Below are positions 41,353 through 50,716 of a stretch of 64,000 nt of DNA, piece after piece. A program made the position numbers and the translations under genes. Each line of letters begins with the position of its first letter. The first letter of the stretch is position 1. Origin of the DNA: CATOSD01 sp965203135 (GTDB lineage: Bacteria; Chloroflexota; Dehalococcoidia; Lucifugimonadales; CATOSD01); the NCBI GenBank assembly GCA_965203135.1, contig CBDBBO010000001.1, positions 1,054,001-1,118,000 of the forward strand, written 5' to 3'. The notes beneath the pieces were generated by a model that did no database searches, had not been told where the DNA came from, and saw only the letters and a list, made by a program, of their open reading frames with translations.

Positions 41353-42474
41353 CTATACCACCATCAGCTGTGAGGTGGGCATGAAGGTGGTTACCCACTC
41401 GGGGCCGTCGTCTCGGATCACCACCACGTCCTCTATGTGGTAGCCCTCGCGGCCCGGCCAGCGCACGCGGGTTTCCACGCTGAACACCATGTTGGGGCGC
41501 AGGACGGTGTGCTCGTCGCCCGAGAGCATGGGCGCCTCGTGGATGTACAGCCCCACGCCGTGGCCGGCGAACGCGAGGCCCTTGAAGGGGATGTTCACGC
41601 GCTCGTAGCCCGCGGCCGCGACGTCGAACACGTGCGACGCGGGCACGCCGGGTTGCATCGACTCGATGGTCTCCTGGTGCACCTCGGCCAGCCGGGAGTA
41701 GACCGACCGCTGCTCCGGCGTCGCCCTGCCCAGCACCGCGGTGCGTCCGATGTCGGAGTAGTAGCCCGAAAAGTAGCCGCCGCAGTCCGTCTTGAGCAGG
41801 TCGCCCGCGCGGGCCACGTAGTCGGTGGGGTCGGGGTGGGCGTGGCCGGTGTTGGGGCCGACGGTGAGGTACAGGAACGCGGGGAGGTCGGCGCCCGCCT
41901 GCAGGATGTTGGCGCCGAGCCGGTTGACCAGGTTGCGCTCGGTGTCGCCGGGCTGGGCGGTGGAGTAGGTGGACATGAGGGCGCGCTCGGTGGCGACGGC
42001 GGCGCGGGTGAGGAGCTCGACCTCGGCGGGCGTCTTGATCATGCGGGCGCGCTCGAACAGGGACTCGCAGGGCGGGAACTGGGCCTCGGGCATGGCGCGG
42101 AGCAGCTCGGCGTGGAAGTCGGCGGACAGGTAGCTGGGCTCGATGCCGACACGGCCCGCGCCCAGTCCGCGCTCGCGCAGCACGTCGGCCAGCACGTCGA
42201 TGGGGGACTCGCGGTGCTGGACGTAGCCGCGGACGTCGCCAATCCAGGACTTCTCGCGGACGTAGCCCTCCTCGTTGGTGGCGACGATGAAGGTGGGGTC
42301 GCCGTCGCGGGGCCAGACCACCAGCGCGAGCCGGTCGCGTATGGTGCGCTGGGTCCAGAGCAGGACGCCGGAGGTGTAGGGCACGTTTTCGGGCGACATG
42401 GCGACGATGGCGTCGAAGTCGCTGGCGGCGAGCTCGCGGTTGAGTTCGTCGAGGTTGCCGAGGATTTCTGTCAT
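41353..42474 (-). CDS. M24 family Xaa-Pro dipeptidase/aminopeptidase
   Basis: 373 aa. A creatinase-like N-terminal domain precedes the pita-bread fold with all five metal ligands: Asp230 (LKTDCGG), Asp241 (YSDIGRT), His305 (FAGHGVG), Glu334 (FSVETR) and Glu348 (HIEDVV). It cleaves X-Pro bonds of small peptides in the cytoplasm with two metal ions. It is last in the minus-strand peptide/amino-acid block that begins with a peptide ABC importer, which fits peptide utilisation. Confidence 0.9.
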   Translation of the reverse strand: MTEILGNLDELNRELAASDFDAIVAMSPENVPYTSGVLLWTQRTIRDRLALVVWPRDGDPTFIVATNEEGYVREKSWIGDVRGYVQHRESPIDVLADVLRERGLGAGRVGIEPSYLSADFHAELLRAMPEAQFPPCESLFERARMIKTPAEVELLTRAAVATERALMSTYSTAQPGDTERNLVNRLGANILQAGADLPAFLYLTVGPNTGHAHPDPTDYVARAGDLLKTDCGGYFSGYYSDIGRTAVLGRATPEQRSVYSRLAEVHQETIESMQPGVPASHVFDVAAAGYERVNIPFKGLAFAGHGVGLYIHEAPMLSGDEHTVLRPNMVFSVETRVRWPGREGYHIEDVVVIRDDGPEWVTTFMPTSQLMVV

Positions 42475-42476
42475 GG

Positions 42477-42596
42477 CATCACCCCCATCCTAACCTTCCC
42501 CCTGCGAGGGGGAAGGGATTTTGTGTTTCCCCCTCACCCTTCGACAGGCTCAGGGCAGGCACTCAATCCTCTCCCGCCAGGGGAGAGGAGGCAATC
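42477..42596. repeat. cluster of three REP-like elements
   Basis: CACCCCCATCCTAACC with CTTCCCCCTGCGAGGGGGAAG (42480-42517), then TTCGACAGGCTCAGGGCA (42538-42556), then CTCTCCCGCCAGGGGAGAGG (42572-42592). Three different families lie side by side between two minus-strand genes. Confidence 0.72.
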
Positions 42597-42602
42597 GTAG
42601 TG

Positions 42603-43655
42603 CTAGAAGCGGCGGGACGAGACGCGGAAGGACTGGGCGACGGTGGCCTTGAGGATGTTCACCACGTCGAGGGACACGCTCTCGGGCGTGCCGTCGCAGG
42701 TGGGGGTGGTCATCACGGTGGCGCCGTCGGCGCAGCCCATGTTGGCGAGGTGGTGGAGCACCCGGCGCTCGACGGCGGCGTCGTGCATCATGTCCTGGTT
42801 GTCGTTGACCATCGCCAGCGCGGCCTCGAGGCCGGCGATGCCCCAGTTGGACGTGGCGGCGACAATGAGCGCGTCCGACTCGACCACCGTCACGATGCCG
42901 TCCTCGCAGGGGCAGCGGCACTTCTCGCCCCAGTTCACGATGCGGCGCGTCTCGTCGAAGATAGAGCCGAAGCCGATCTCGTTGCCGCCGTCGCCGACGG
43001 ATACGGTGAGGATGCCCCGCTCGCGGGCCACGTCCACGATGTGGTCCACCTTGCACCTGTCCTGGGGCTCGCGCTCGGTGCCGCCCGCGCTGTGGTAGCG
43101 ACCCTTGCGGTTGCGGCCCAGCCGCTCGGTGGTCACCACCAGCGAGAAGTCGTGCCTGTCCATCAGCTCCTCGGCGGCGCGGCGGCTCCCCTCGTGGCCG
43201 GTGATGGGAAACTCCACCACGACGGCGGTGTGGTCGCGCTCGATGGCCTGCTCGTAGGGCATGGGCAGCAGGCCGACGGCGCGGCACGCCTCCTCCATAA
43301 GGTTGACGAGCGGCGGCTCGTTGGCGAAAAAGGGCTTGGCGCCGAGTCCCAGGTCGAGGGACAGCGCGAGGGTCGCGCCGCCGGGCGGGCCGTCCATCTC
43401 GCCGACGGGGAAGTGCAGCGGGTGGTAGCTGCCGGTGAGGATGAGCACGTTGTCGTCGCGCTTGACGCGCTCGGAAATCAGCTCGGCGGCGAGCAGGCAC
43501 AGCGGGCGGCCGAACCTGGCGCGGGCGGCGTCGTACATGTCCACGGCCTTCATCGGCTGGAACATGTTGCCGCGGGACTTGCCGACGGGCGTGGTCACCA
43601 GGCGGTCTATGACCTCTCCGTACTGCTCCAGGTCGGCTTGGGGGATGGTTGGCAT
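42603..43655 (-). CDS. D-glutamate cyclase-like protein (DUF4392)
   Basis: 350 aa. LCLLAAELISERV, VLILTGSYHPLHFPVGEMDGPPGG and SVGDGGNEIGFGSI match the DUF4392 domain found at the C-terminus of mitochondrial D-glutamate cyclase, which converts D-glutamate to 5-oxo-D-proline. No signal peptide. It lies 12 bases downstream of the GatA-like amidase, so they are co-transcribed. Activity on another D-amino acid or lactam is possible. Confidence 0.75.
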   Translation of the reverse strand: MPTIPQADLEQYGEVIDRLVTTPVGKSRGNMFQPMKAVDMYDAARARFGRPLCLLAAELISERVKRDDNVLILTGSYHPLHFPVGEMDGPPGGATLALSLDLGLGAKPFFANEPPLVNLMEEACRAVGLLPMPYEQAIERDHTAVVVEFPITGHEGSRRAAEELMDRHDFSLVVTTERLGRNRKGRYHSAGGTEREPQDRCKVDHIVDVARERGILTVSVGDGGNEIGFGSIFDETRRIVNWGEKCRCPCEDGIVTVVESDALIVAATSNWGIAGLEAALAMVNDNQDMMHDAAVERRVLHHLANMGCADGATVMTTPTCDGTPESVSLDVVNILKATVAQSFRVSSRRF

Positions 43656-43667
43656 GGCGGGTGCTCC

Positions 43668-45098
<1,431 letters not shown>

Positions 45099-45099
45099 G

Positions 45100-45288
45100 C
45101 TACACGTCCTCGGGGCGCGAGACCCAGGTTACGGGGTCCACGCCCTGCCATTCGAGACTGTCGATCTTGTCCATCGTCCAGAGCAGGGCGTTGAAGCGCG
45201 CGGCGACCTCGTCCAGCTCCTCCGGGCCGACGGGGACGCCGAGGGTGTCGGCCAGGGTTTGGATCTGTTCCTTGGTAAGTTCTCTCAT
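45100..45288 (-). CDS. gatC: GatC-like amidotransferase subunit, short
   Basis: 62 aa, shorter than usual GatC (~95). LTKEQIQTLADTLGVPV is the N-terminal helix and LLWTMDKIDSLEWQGVDPVT the conserved linker that wraps GatA. The GatB-contacting tail is largely missing. It is co-transcribed with gatA. It may be a true GatC or a small partner of a dedicated amidase. Confidence 0.65.
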   Translation of the reverse strand: MRELTKEQIQTLADTLGVPVGPEELDEVAARFNALLWTMDKIDSLEWQGVDPVTWVSRPEDV

Positions 45289-45296
45289 TTCTTGAG

Positions 45297-45400
45297 CGTC
45301 ACCCCCATCCTAACCTTCCCCCGTCCGAGGGGGAAGGGACAATTCGGAAGGCTTGTTCGCGATGCCTACCCCTTTCAGCCCGCAGAGGGAGAAGGGACTA
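45297..45400 (+). repeat. composite REP-like element overlapping the prephenate dehydratase 3' end
   Basis: CACCCCCATCCTAACC, CTTCCCCCGTCCGAGGGGGAAGG, GAAGGCTTGTTCGCGATGCCTACCCC, then GAGGGAGAAGGGACTA. Its right end supplies the last codons (PSPSAG) of the dehydratase. Confidence 0.72.
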
Positions 45401-45932
45401 GGACGACAAATCGGGTCGTGTTGTCGGGTTGGTCCTGGATGCGGTGCGCGAGGATTTCGGCCCTACCCTCGGCGGCACGCTGTGAGCAGATGGCCGCAGC
45501 GGGCACTTCGCTGCGCTCCATGTCGTCGAGGGCGGCGGCGGTGCTGGTGGAGGGCCGCTGCTCGGCCTGGGGCAGGTTGCGCTGCAGGTAGGCCCGGCAC
45601 TCGACCAGCGCCTGCGGGTGGGAGAACACGACCCTCACCTCCGATGCCTCGACGCCGGGCCGCGACACAAGGCAATGGTCGGTCGGCAGGTCTATCTGCC
45701 CGCAGACCTCTGCTCCCGTCGGTCCGGCGAGCAGTTCCGTCGTGGCGGGCACCGGGCCGCCCAGCGTGCTCTCGAACGGGACCACGCCTCGGTCGGCGCG
45801 CCCGGAGGAGACCGCCTCGAACACCTCCGCGATGGTGGCCAGCGGCAGCAGCTCGGCGTCGCCGTCGTGGCGCATGGCGGCTTCTTCGCTGAACGTGCCC
45901 GGCGGGCCCAGGTGGGCGATTCGCCTGGTCAT
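45375..45932 (-). CDS. pheA: prephenate dehydratase catalytic domain without ACT domain
   Basis: 185 aa from ATG 45932. IAHLGPPGTFSEEAA, DRGVVPFESTLGG and the catalytic TRF triplet (residues 173-175) are the prephenate dehydratase signatures; the usual ENS reads EST. The enzyme makes phenylpyruvate from prephenate in phenylalanine synthesis. Family members normally continue ~80-100 residues with an ACT domain that gives feedback inhibition. Here the frame ends right after TRFVVL, in a tail encoded by a REP element. The gene lies 11 bases after the DppC-like permease. It may be a feedback-insensitive enzyme or a decaying gene. Confidence 0.8.
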   Translation of the reverse strand: MTRRIAHLGPPGTFSEEAAMRHDGDAELLPLATIAEVFEAVSSGRADRGVVPFESTLGGPVPATTELLAGPTGAEVCGQIDLPTDHCLVSRPGVEASEVRVVFSHPQALVECRAYLQRNLPQAEQRPSTSTAAALDDMERSEVPAAAICSQRAAEGRAEILAHRIQDQPDNTTRFVVLVPSPSAG

Positions 45933-45943
45933 CGCTGCGCGCC

Positions 45944-46885
45944 CTATATTGGGCGGCCGCCGAGGCCGCGCAGGCGCGGGTCCAGCGTGTCGCGGAGGGC
46001 GTCGCCGAGCAGGTTGATGCCCAGCACGGTGAGGCTGAGGGCGAGGCCGGGGAAGAACAGCATCCAGGGCGCGGAGCGGACGTACTGCTTGGCCTCGCCG
46101 CCCAGCATCCCGCCCCAGGAGGGTATGTTGAAGGGTATCCCCACGCCGAGGAAGCTGAGCGTCGCCTCTGAGACGATCGCCAGTCCGAGCAGCACGGACG
46201 CCATGACGATGATGGGCGCGAAGCTGTTGGGCAGGATGTGCAGCATAGTTATGCGCACGTCGCCGGCGCCTATCGCGCGCGCCGCCTCCACGAACATGCT
46301 CTCGCGCAGGCTGATGACGGTGGAGCGCACGACGCGCGCCACCACGGGCACGCTGACGATGGAGAGCGAGGCGATCACGTTCGCGACCGATGGGCCGAGC
46401 ACGGCCATGAACGACAGCGCCAGGAACAGGGCGGGGATGGCCAGGATGATGTCCATTATGCGCTGGAGCGTGTTGTCCACCCATCCGCCCAGGTAGCCGC
46501 TGACCAGTCCGATTATGGTGCCGACCGTCACGCTGATTATCACCACCGAGAAGCCAACGAGCATGGACACCTGCGTTCCGATTATCAGCCGGCTATAGAT
46601 GTCCCTCGCCAGGTTGTCGGTGCCGAACCAGTAGTCGAGCTGGGGGGCGACCTGCCGCGCGCCGGAGAAGCTCTCGTAGGGGTCGTGGACGGTGAGGAAG
46701 GGCGCGAATATGGCGACGAACGTCATCAGGGCGAGCAGCAGCGCCCCGGCCAGGCCCAGCGGCTTGCGCGAGGCGAACCGCAGGCCGGCGTGGGCGAATC
46801 CGGCCAGGCCCGAGCGCGCGGCCACCGCGGCGGTCTGCGCGTCGGGGGCGGCTTCGGGGGCCGTGTTGTCGGTCCGGTTTGCCAT
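45944..46885 (-). CDS. peptide ABC transporter permease (DppC/OppC-like)
   Basis: 313 aa. An N-terminal TM (LAGALLLALMTFVAIFAPFL) is followed by FGTDNLARDIYSRLIIGTQVSM, characteristic of DppC, and the EAA loop EAARAIGAGDVRITMLHILPNSFAP. Five further TM segments. It pairs with the DppB-like permease 6 bases upstream. It is the inner-membrane channel of a dipeptide/oligopeptide importer; no ATPase genes are in the window. Confidence 0.92.
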   Translation of the reverse strand: MANRTDNTAPEAAPDAQTAAVAARSGLAGFAHAGLRFASRKPLGLAGALLLALMTFVAIFAPFLTVHDPYESFSGARQVAPQLDYWFGTDNLARDIYSRLIIGTQVSMLVGFSVVIISVTVGTIIGLVSGYLGGWVDNTLQRIMDIILAIPALFLALSFMAVLGPSVANVIASLSIVSVPVVARVVRSTVISLRESMFVEAARAIGAGDVRITMLHILPNSFAPIIVMASVLLGLAIVSEATLSFLGVGIPFNIPSWGGMLGGEAKQYVRSAPWMLFFPGLALSLTVLGINLLGDALRDTLDPRLRGLGGRPI

Positions 46886-46891
46886 TCGCTC

Positions 46892-47851
46892 CTACCTGAC
46901 CCGTATCCGCGGGTCCAGCAAGCCGTAGCTCAGGTCCACGAGAAGGTTGATCGTCACGAAAGCGAACGCGACGATGAGGATGATGATCTCGACCATCGGG
47001 TAGTCACGGCGCTGGATGGACTCTATCAGGAAGCGGCCCATTCCGGGCAGGCTGAAGACCGTCTCGATGACCAGCGCGCCGCCCACGAGCGCGCCCGTCT
47101 GCAGGCCGAAGAGGGTGACGACCGGCAGCACGGCGTTGCGCAGTCCGTGACGGTAGACCACGAGCGTCTCCACAAGCCCCTTCGCACGCGCGGTGCGCAT
47201 GTAGTCCTGCCTTAGCACCTCCAGCATCTGGGCGCGGGTCATGCGGGTTATCGCGGCGTTGTTGAAGTAGGCCACGACCAGCACCGGCCAGGCCAGCGTC
47301 TTCAGGTTGGTCAGCGGGTCGTCCCAGATGTAGACGGTGCCGAGGGGCGGGAACCACTGGAACACCTTGACCAGGAACAGGAGCACGAGCAGCCCCATGA
47401 CGAACGTGGGCACGGCGAGGCCGGTGACCGAGAACACCATTATGGCGCGGTCGACGAACGTGTCCTGGCGCACCGCCGCGACCACGCCCATGAATATGGC
47501 CGAAACGGTCGCGATGGCCATGCTCAGGATAGCGAGCTCCATCGTCAGCACAAGTTTTGGCTTTAGCTCGTCGACAATCAGCGAGTTGTAGTAGAGCGAC
47601 TTGCCCCAGTCCAGGGTGACGAAGCGGCCAAGCCAGGTTATGTACTGGACGTACATGGGACGGTCGAGGCCCATGCTGGCGCGAAGGTTGTCGTACTCCT
47701 CCTGGGTGAAGGGGATGTCGCCGGAGCTGCCCGCCAGGACGAGGAGCGCAGGGTCGCCCGGGACCAGCCGGACGAGCACGAAGACGAGCAGCGACGCCCC
47801 GATCAGCGTGGGGATGAAGAGCAGCAGCCGCCTGGCGAGGTACTGGCCCAA
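46892..47851 (-). CDS. peptide ABC transporter permease (DppB/OppB-like)
   Basis: 319 aa with six TM segments. The N-terminus YLARRLLLFIPTLIGASLLVFVLVRLVPGDP is diagnostic of DppB. LDRPMYVQYITWLGRFVTLDWGKSL follows, and the EAA loop is TARAKGLVETLVVYRHGLRNAVLPV. It is encoded directly upstream of the DppC-like gene. The binding-protein gene lies 197 bases upstream, beyond a REP hairpin that may tune relative expression. Confidence 0.92.
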   Translation of the reverse strand: MGQYLARRLLLFIPTLIGASLLVFVLVRLVPGDPALLVLAGSSGDIPFTQEEYDNLRASMGLDRPMYVQYITWLGRFVTLDWGKSLYYNSLIVDELKPKLVLTMELAILSMAIATVSAIFMGVVAAVRQDTFVDRAIMVFSVTGLAVPTFVMGLLVLLFLVKVFQWFPPLGTVYIWDDPLTNLKTLAWPVLVVAYFNNAAITRMTRAQMLEVLRQDYMRTARAKGLVETLVVYRHGLRNAVLPVVTLFGLQTGALVGGALVIETVFSLPGMGRFLIESIQRRDYPMVEIIILIVAFAFVTINLLVDLSYGLLDPRIRVR

Positions 47852-47917
47852 CGCCTACCTCCTGAGCGTTACTCGGATACGCCGCAAACTGCCAGATTCG
47901 CAGCCGCGGGGTAGCGG

Positions 47918-47962
47918 CGTCACCCCCATCCTAACCTTCCCCCTGCGAGGGGGAAGGGACTG
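47918..47962 (+). repeat. REP-like element between binding-protein and permease genes
   Basis: CACCCCCATCCTAACC and CTTCCCCCTGCGAGGGGGAAG. Its position after the substrate-binding-protein gene resembles the mRNA-stabilising hairpins of other ABC importer operons. Confidence 0.72.
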
Positions 47963-48048
47963 CGTATCGCCGCCTTACCCTCTTCATTGCCGTGCGGCAC
48001 GCGGGACCGCCGCGCTGTGCGACGGCCCGCGACCCGTGCGGAAAACCT

Positions 48049-49773
48049 CTACTGCTTGAGCCACACGTGCGAGAAGTTCGAGTGGTGCATGATGGTGTTC
48101 CAGGGCACGAAGTCCTGGAGCTGGGTCGAGTACACGAGCTGTATGTCCGGGCGAATCGCCCAGCTCGTGTTCAGGTCCTGAAGCTGTATGTCCACCATCT
48201 GCCGCAGCAGCTCGCCGCGCTTGGCGCGGTCGAGTTCGCCGCGCTCCTGCTCCCACAGCGCCGTGTACTGCGCCTTCAGGCCCTCGTCCTGCCAGTGGAC
48301 GTTGGGGGACAGGTACACCTGGTCCACGAACGAGTCGGGGTCGGCGTAGCCGGTGTTCGTCTCCCACACCGTGGTGACGAAGTCCTGGTTGACGAAGGCG
48401 GTGATTCCGGCGCCCGGATCGAGCGCGCGCACCTCGGCGTTTATGTTGATCTCACGTAGCTGGGAGGAGATGACCTCAGCGAGCTGGGGCGCGGGGAACA
48501 CGCCGCTCTGCACCATGATGGCGGCGTCCGCGCCGGCTCCGCCCGTCGCCTCTTCGACGAGCTGCTTAGCCTTGGCGATGTCCTCGGTCTTGTCGGGGCG
48601 AATGCCAGGGTACTTCAGCCAGTCTTCCATGGACAGCATCCAGGTGTCCGCCCAGTACGGATGGCTGGGCTGGCCGGAGCCCTGGCCCACAATCTCGATC
48701 AGCTCCTGGCGGTTGATGGCCAGGTGCATCGCCTCGCGGATCTTGACCTCGTTGGTCGTCTCCGCGTTGACGTTCATGAACCAGAAGAGCGCTCCCGGCG
48801 GCACGTAGCCGTGCACGTTGAGGTCTGCGGGGCGGGCGCTCTGGAGGTCGGTGGCCTCCTGCTTGCTGATGGCGGGGAAGCCGGAGTGGATGTGGATGCG
48901 GCCGGACTCCAGCGCGGACAGGCGCGTGGCGTTGTCCGGAATCACGTATATCTCGATGCCGTCCATCAGGGGCACGCCCTCGACGTAGTAGTTGTCGTTG
49001 GCCTCGAGCTTGGTGACGTCGTTGCGCTGCCACTCCTGGACCTTGAAGGCGCCGTTGCCGATCCAGTCGTTCTGGGTCAGGTCGGTGAGCTCGGCGGCGG
49101 TGTCTATCGTGTCGGTCACGTGCTTGGGCAGAATGTGGAAGAAGGGCTGCGTCCAGCAGGCGAAGTAGTTGACCGCCGGCTTTTCGAGCACGACCTTGAC
49201 GGTCTCCTCGTCTATCTTCTCCACGCTGTCCACCAGAGCGTTTATGCACTTCAGTCGGCCAATGGGCATGTCGTTGGGCCGGTCGAGCACGCGCTGGAAG
49301 GTGCCCACCACGTCGTCCGCGCCCAGCGGCTCGCCGTCGTGCCACTGGATGCCCTGGCGAATGGTGTAGGTCCACTCGGTGCCGTCGCCGCTGGACTCCC
49401 ACTTGGTGGCTATCTGGCCGGCGATTTCCTCCCTGTTCTGCGGGTTCACCGCGGCCAGGTGCTCGAACACGTTGCTGAAGAACATCAGCGCGGGCGTCGC
49501 GCCGTTGCGGTGGGGATCGAAGTGGAATACGTCGTAGGGCACGCTGGCGGCCATCGTGCCGCCGCGCTCGCCCATCATGGAGGCGGCGGGCGCCGCGGTG
49601 GGGGCCGCCGGCATCGCGGTCGGCACCACCGGCATCGCGGTGGGGGCCGCCGCCGCGGTCGTAGGCTGGGGCGCGACCGTAGGCTCGTCTTCCTCTTCCG
49701 CGGCGCACGCGACGAGCGCCAGCAGGAGCACTGGCAGCGCAAGCAGCGCGAAGATTCTCGTGGCTCGTATCAT
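48049..49773 (-). CDS. peptide-binding lipoprotein of ABC importer (SBP family 5)
   Basis: 574 aa. A signal peptide with lipobox LALVAC is followed by an Ala/Pro/Thr-rich linker (~30-68) and a family-5 binding fold (VFEHLAAVNP, WTYTIRQGIQWHDGEPLGADDVVGTFQRV). Likely ligands are oligopeptides, though family 5 also includes nickel and opine binders. It is first gene of the importer operon, with promoter TTGACG-N17-TAAAGT at 49883-49911 and regulatory unit C further upstream. Confidence 0.9.
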   Translation of the reverse strand: MIRATRIFALLALPVLLLALVACAAEEEDEPTVAPQPTTAAAAPTAMPVVPTAMPAAPTAAPAASMMGERGGTMAASVPYDVFHFDPHRNGATPALMFFSNVFEHLAAVNPQNREEIAGQIATKWESSGDGTEWTYTIRQGIQWHDGEPLGADDVVGTFQRVLDRPNDMPIGRLKCINALVDSVEKIDEETVKVVLEKPAVNYFACWTQPFFHILPKHVTDTIDTAAELTDLTQNDWIGNGAFKVQEWQRNDVTKLEANDNYYVEGVPLMDGIEIYVIPDNATRLSALESGRIHIHSGFPAISKQEATDLQSARPADLNVHGYVPPGALFWFMNVNAETTNEVKIREAMHLAINRQELIEIVGQGSGQPSHPYWADTWMLSMEDWLKYPGIRPDKTEDIAKAKQLVEEATGGAGADAAIMVQSGVFPAPQLAEVISSQLREININAEVRALDPGAGITAFVNQDFVTTVWETNTGYADPDSFVDQVYLSPNVHWQDEGLKAQYTALWEQERGELDRAKRGELLRQMVDIQLQDLNTSWAIRPDIQLVYSTQLQDFVPWNTIMHHSNFSHVWLKQ

Positions 49774-49882
49774 AACGGTGGTCCTCCTCTAGTCCGGGCG
49801 AAGGTGCCCATGAAATGCCGATGGCCGGGGTGAGCGGGCCTCTATCCGGCCGGATGCACGCCGCCAGCATCAGAACAGCGCC

Positions 49883-49911
49883 ACTTTACACCCGACGCAA
49901 GGGGGCGTCAA
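49883..49911 (-). promoter_or_regulatory. sigma70-type promoter of the peptide importer
   Basis: Minus strand TTGACG (49906-49911), 17 bases, TAAAGT (49883-49888), about 110 bases upstream of ATG 49773. Confidence 0.7.
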
Positions 49912-50106
49912 CCTGAGGCGCGCGCCTGGAATTCCCTTCCCCTTCGGTGGGGGGGCGGCGAATCTGTTAGATTCTGCGACATTCTGTTGTATTCGTAGCT
50001 GAGGGGGTCGTCGGTCCTGCTCAATACTGTAATGCCGGCGTGGGCAAATCGTGACATAAGTGTCGCGCCGCGTGGCAGAAGAGGACAGGGGGAAAGGGGC
50101 TTGCAG

Positions 50107-50153
50107 TGGCGTCACCCTCACCCTAACCCTCTCCCATCGAGGGAGAGGGGACT
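50107..50153. repeat. REP-like element (CTCTCCC...GGGAGAGG type)
   Basis: CACCCTCACCCTAACC followed by CTCTCCCATCGAGGGAGAGG; related to 12664-12712. Confidence 0.68.
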
Positions 50154-50197
50154 TGCGGTCCCACAGGCGGGTTTGAAACCCGCCCATGCCGCATGTG

Positions 50198-50226
50198 AGA
50201 ATAGCACGTATGTGCGTGCCTTTCAA
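50198..50226 (-). promoter_or_regulatory. promoter with GCAC-N4-GTGC operator (unit C)
   Basis: Minus strand TTGAAA (50221-50226), 17 bases, TATTCT (50198-50203). GCAC-N4-GTGC at 50204-50215 abuts the -10 box. Confidence 0.6.
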
Positions 50227-50521
50227 GACCGTGGGCGAAATTGCGGAATCAGGGCCGAAAATGCGGTTCTGGGGCGGATTTGTGGGAAGAAATTGCGCAC
50301 GAATGGGAACCGGTGGGGCGTGGCTGAGAATGGATGGGACACGGCTGAGAACGGGTGGCGCAGGAAAGTGACGGAATCTCGTGGCGCCTGGGCGCGAAAA
50401 AGGGGTGGATGCGCGCGGGGGTGTGCGGCCGGGGCGAGCGCCGGGGCGGCCGGGTGACGTTGGCCTGACAACATGGCGAACGCAGGGGGAGGCCGCGTGG
50501 ACGCTATCCGCTGCCGGGGCG

Positions 50522-50527
50522 TATAAT
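50522..50527 (+). promoter_or_regulatory. -10 box of the tRNA-Leu promoter
   Basis: TATAAT 42 bases before the tRNA, with a poor -35 match (TGGACG, 18-base spacer). Confidence 0.5.
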
Positions 50528-50569
50528 TTGGGTTCCGGCGCACCGCGCTATCCGGTGTGCCTGCGCTTC

Positions 50570-50651
50570 GGGGAAGTGTCGGAATTGGCAGACGAGCATG
50601 ATTTAGGATCATGTGCCGCAAGGCGTGGGAGTTCGAGTCTCCCCTTCCCCA
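50570..50651 (+). tRNA. tRNA-Leu (anticodon UAG)
   Basis: 82 nt. The acceptor stem GGGGAAG pairs with CTTCCCC. The anticodon stem CATGA/TCATG encloses the loop TTTAGGA, giving anticodon TAG. A long variable arm (TGCC-GCAA-GGC) is typical of tRNA-Leu. The T-arm GGGAG-TTCGAGT-CTCCC is perfect, and the discriminator is A. CCA is not encoded. A HATPase-DUF3883 gene starts 65 bases downstream. Confidence 0.95.
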
Positions 50652-50716
50652 CTTTTCCCGGCCTAGTAGGGCTGAATACACAGCTCCCTGTGGATGAAGA
50701 ATGAGGCAAAACTGAT

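Larger units (their letters stand above)
49961..50226 (-). repeat. regulatory repeat unit, copy C (diverged)
   Basis: The same order as units A and B but with diverged sequence: promoter (50198-50226), REP hairpin of a different family (50107-50153), core variant CCCCCTCAGCTAC (49995-50007) and four GAAT/GATT words at exact 10-base spacing (49961-49994). Confidence 0.62.
49774..50569. other. intergenic region with promoter, unit C and repeats
   Basis: About 800 bases without a supported gene. It holds the importer promoter, unit C (49961-50226), a CTCTCCCATCGAGGGAGAGG REP (50107-50153), the GGGTTTGAAACCC palindrome (50166-50188), blocks shared with 3022-3116 (50282-50373) and the tRNA promoter. 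Confidence 0.6.

Noticed and set aside
45933..46484. N-terminal extension of the prephenate dehydratase frame
   Set aside because: Lies inside the DppC-like permease gene in another frame and is His/Arg-rich; ATG 45932 begins the true domain.
50620..50651. possible attachment site at the tRNA-Leu 3' end
   Set aside because: I looked for a second copy of the tRNA 3' end downstream of the DUF3883 gene and saw none within the window, and there is no integrase gene; integration remains only a hypothesis.
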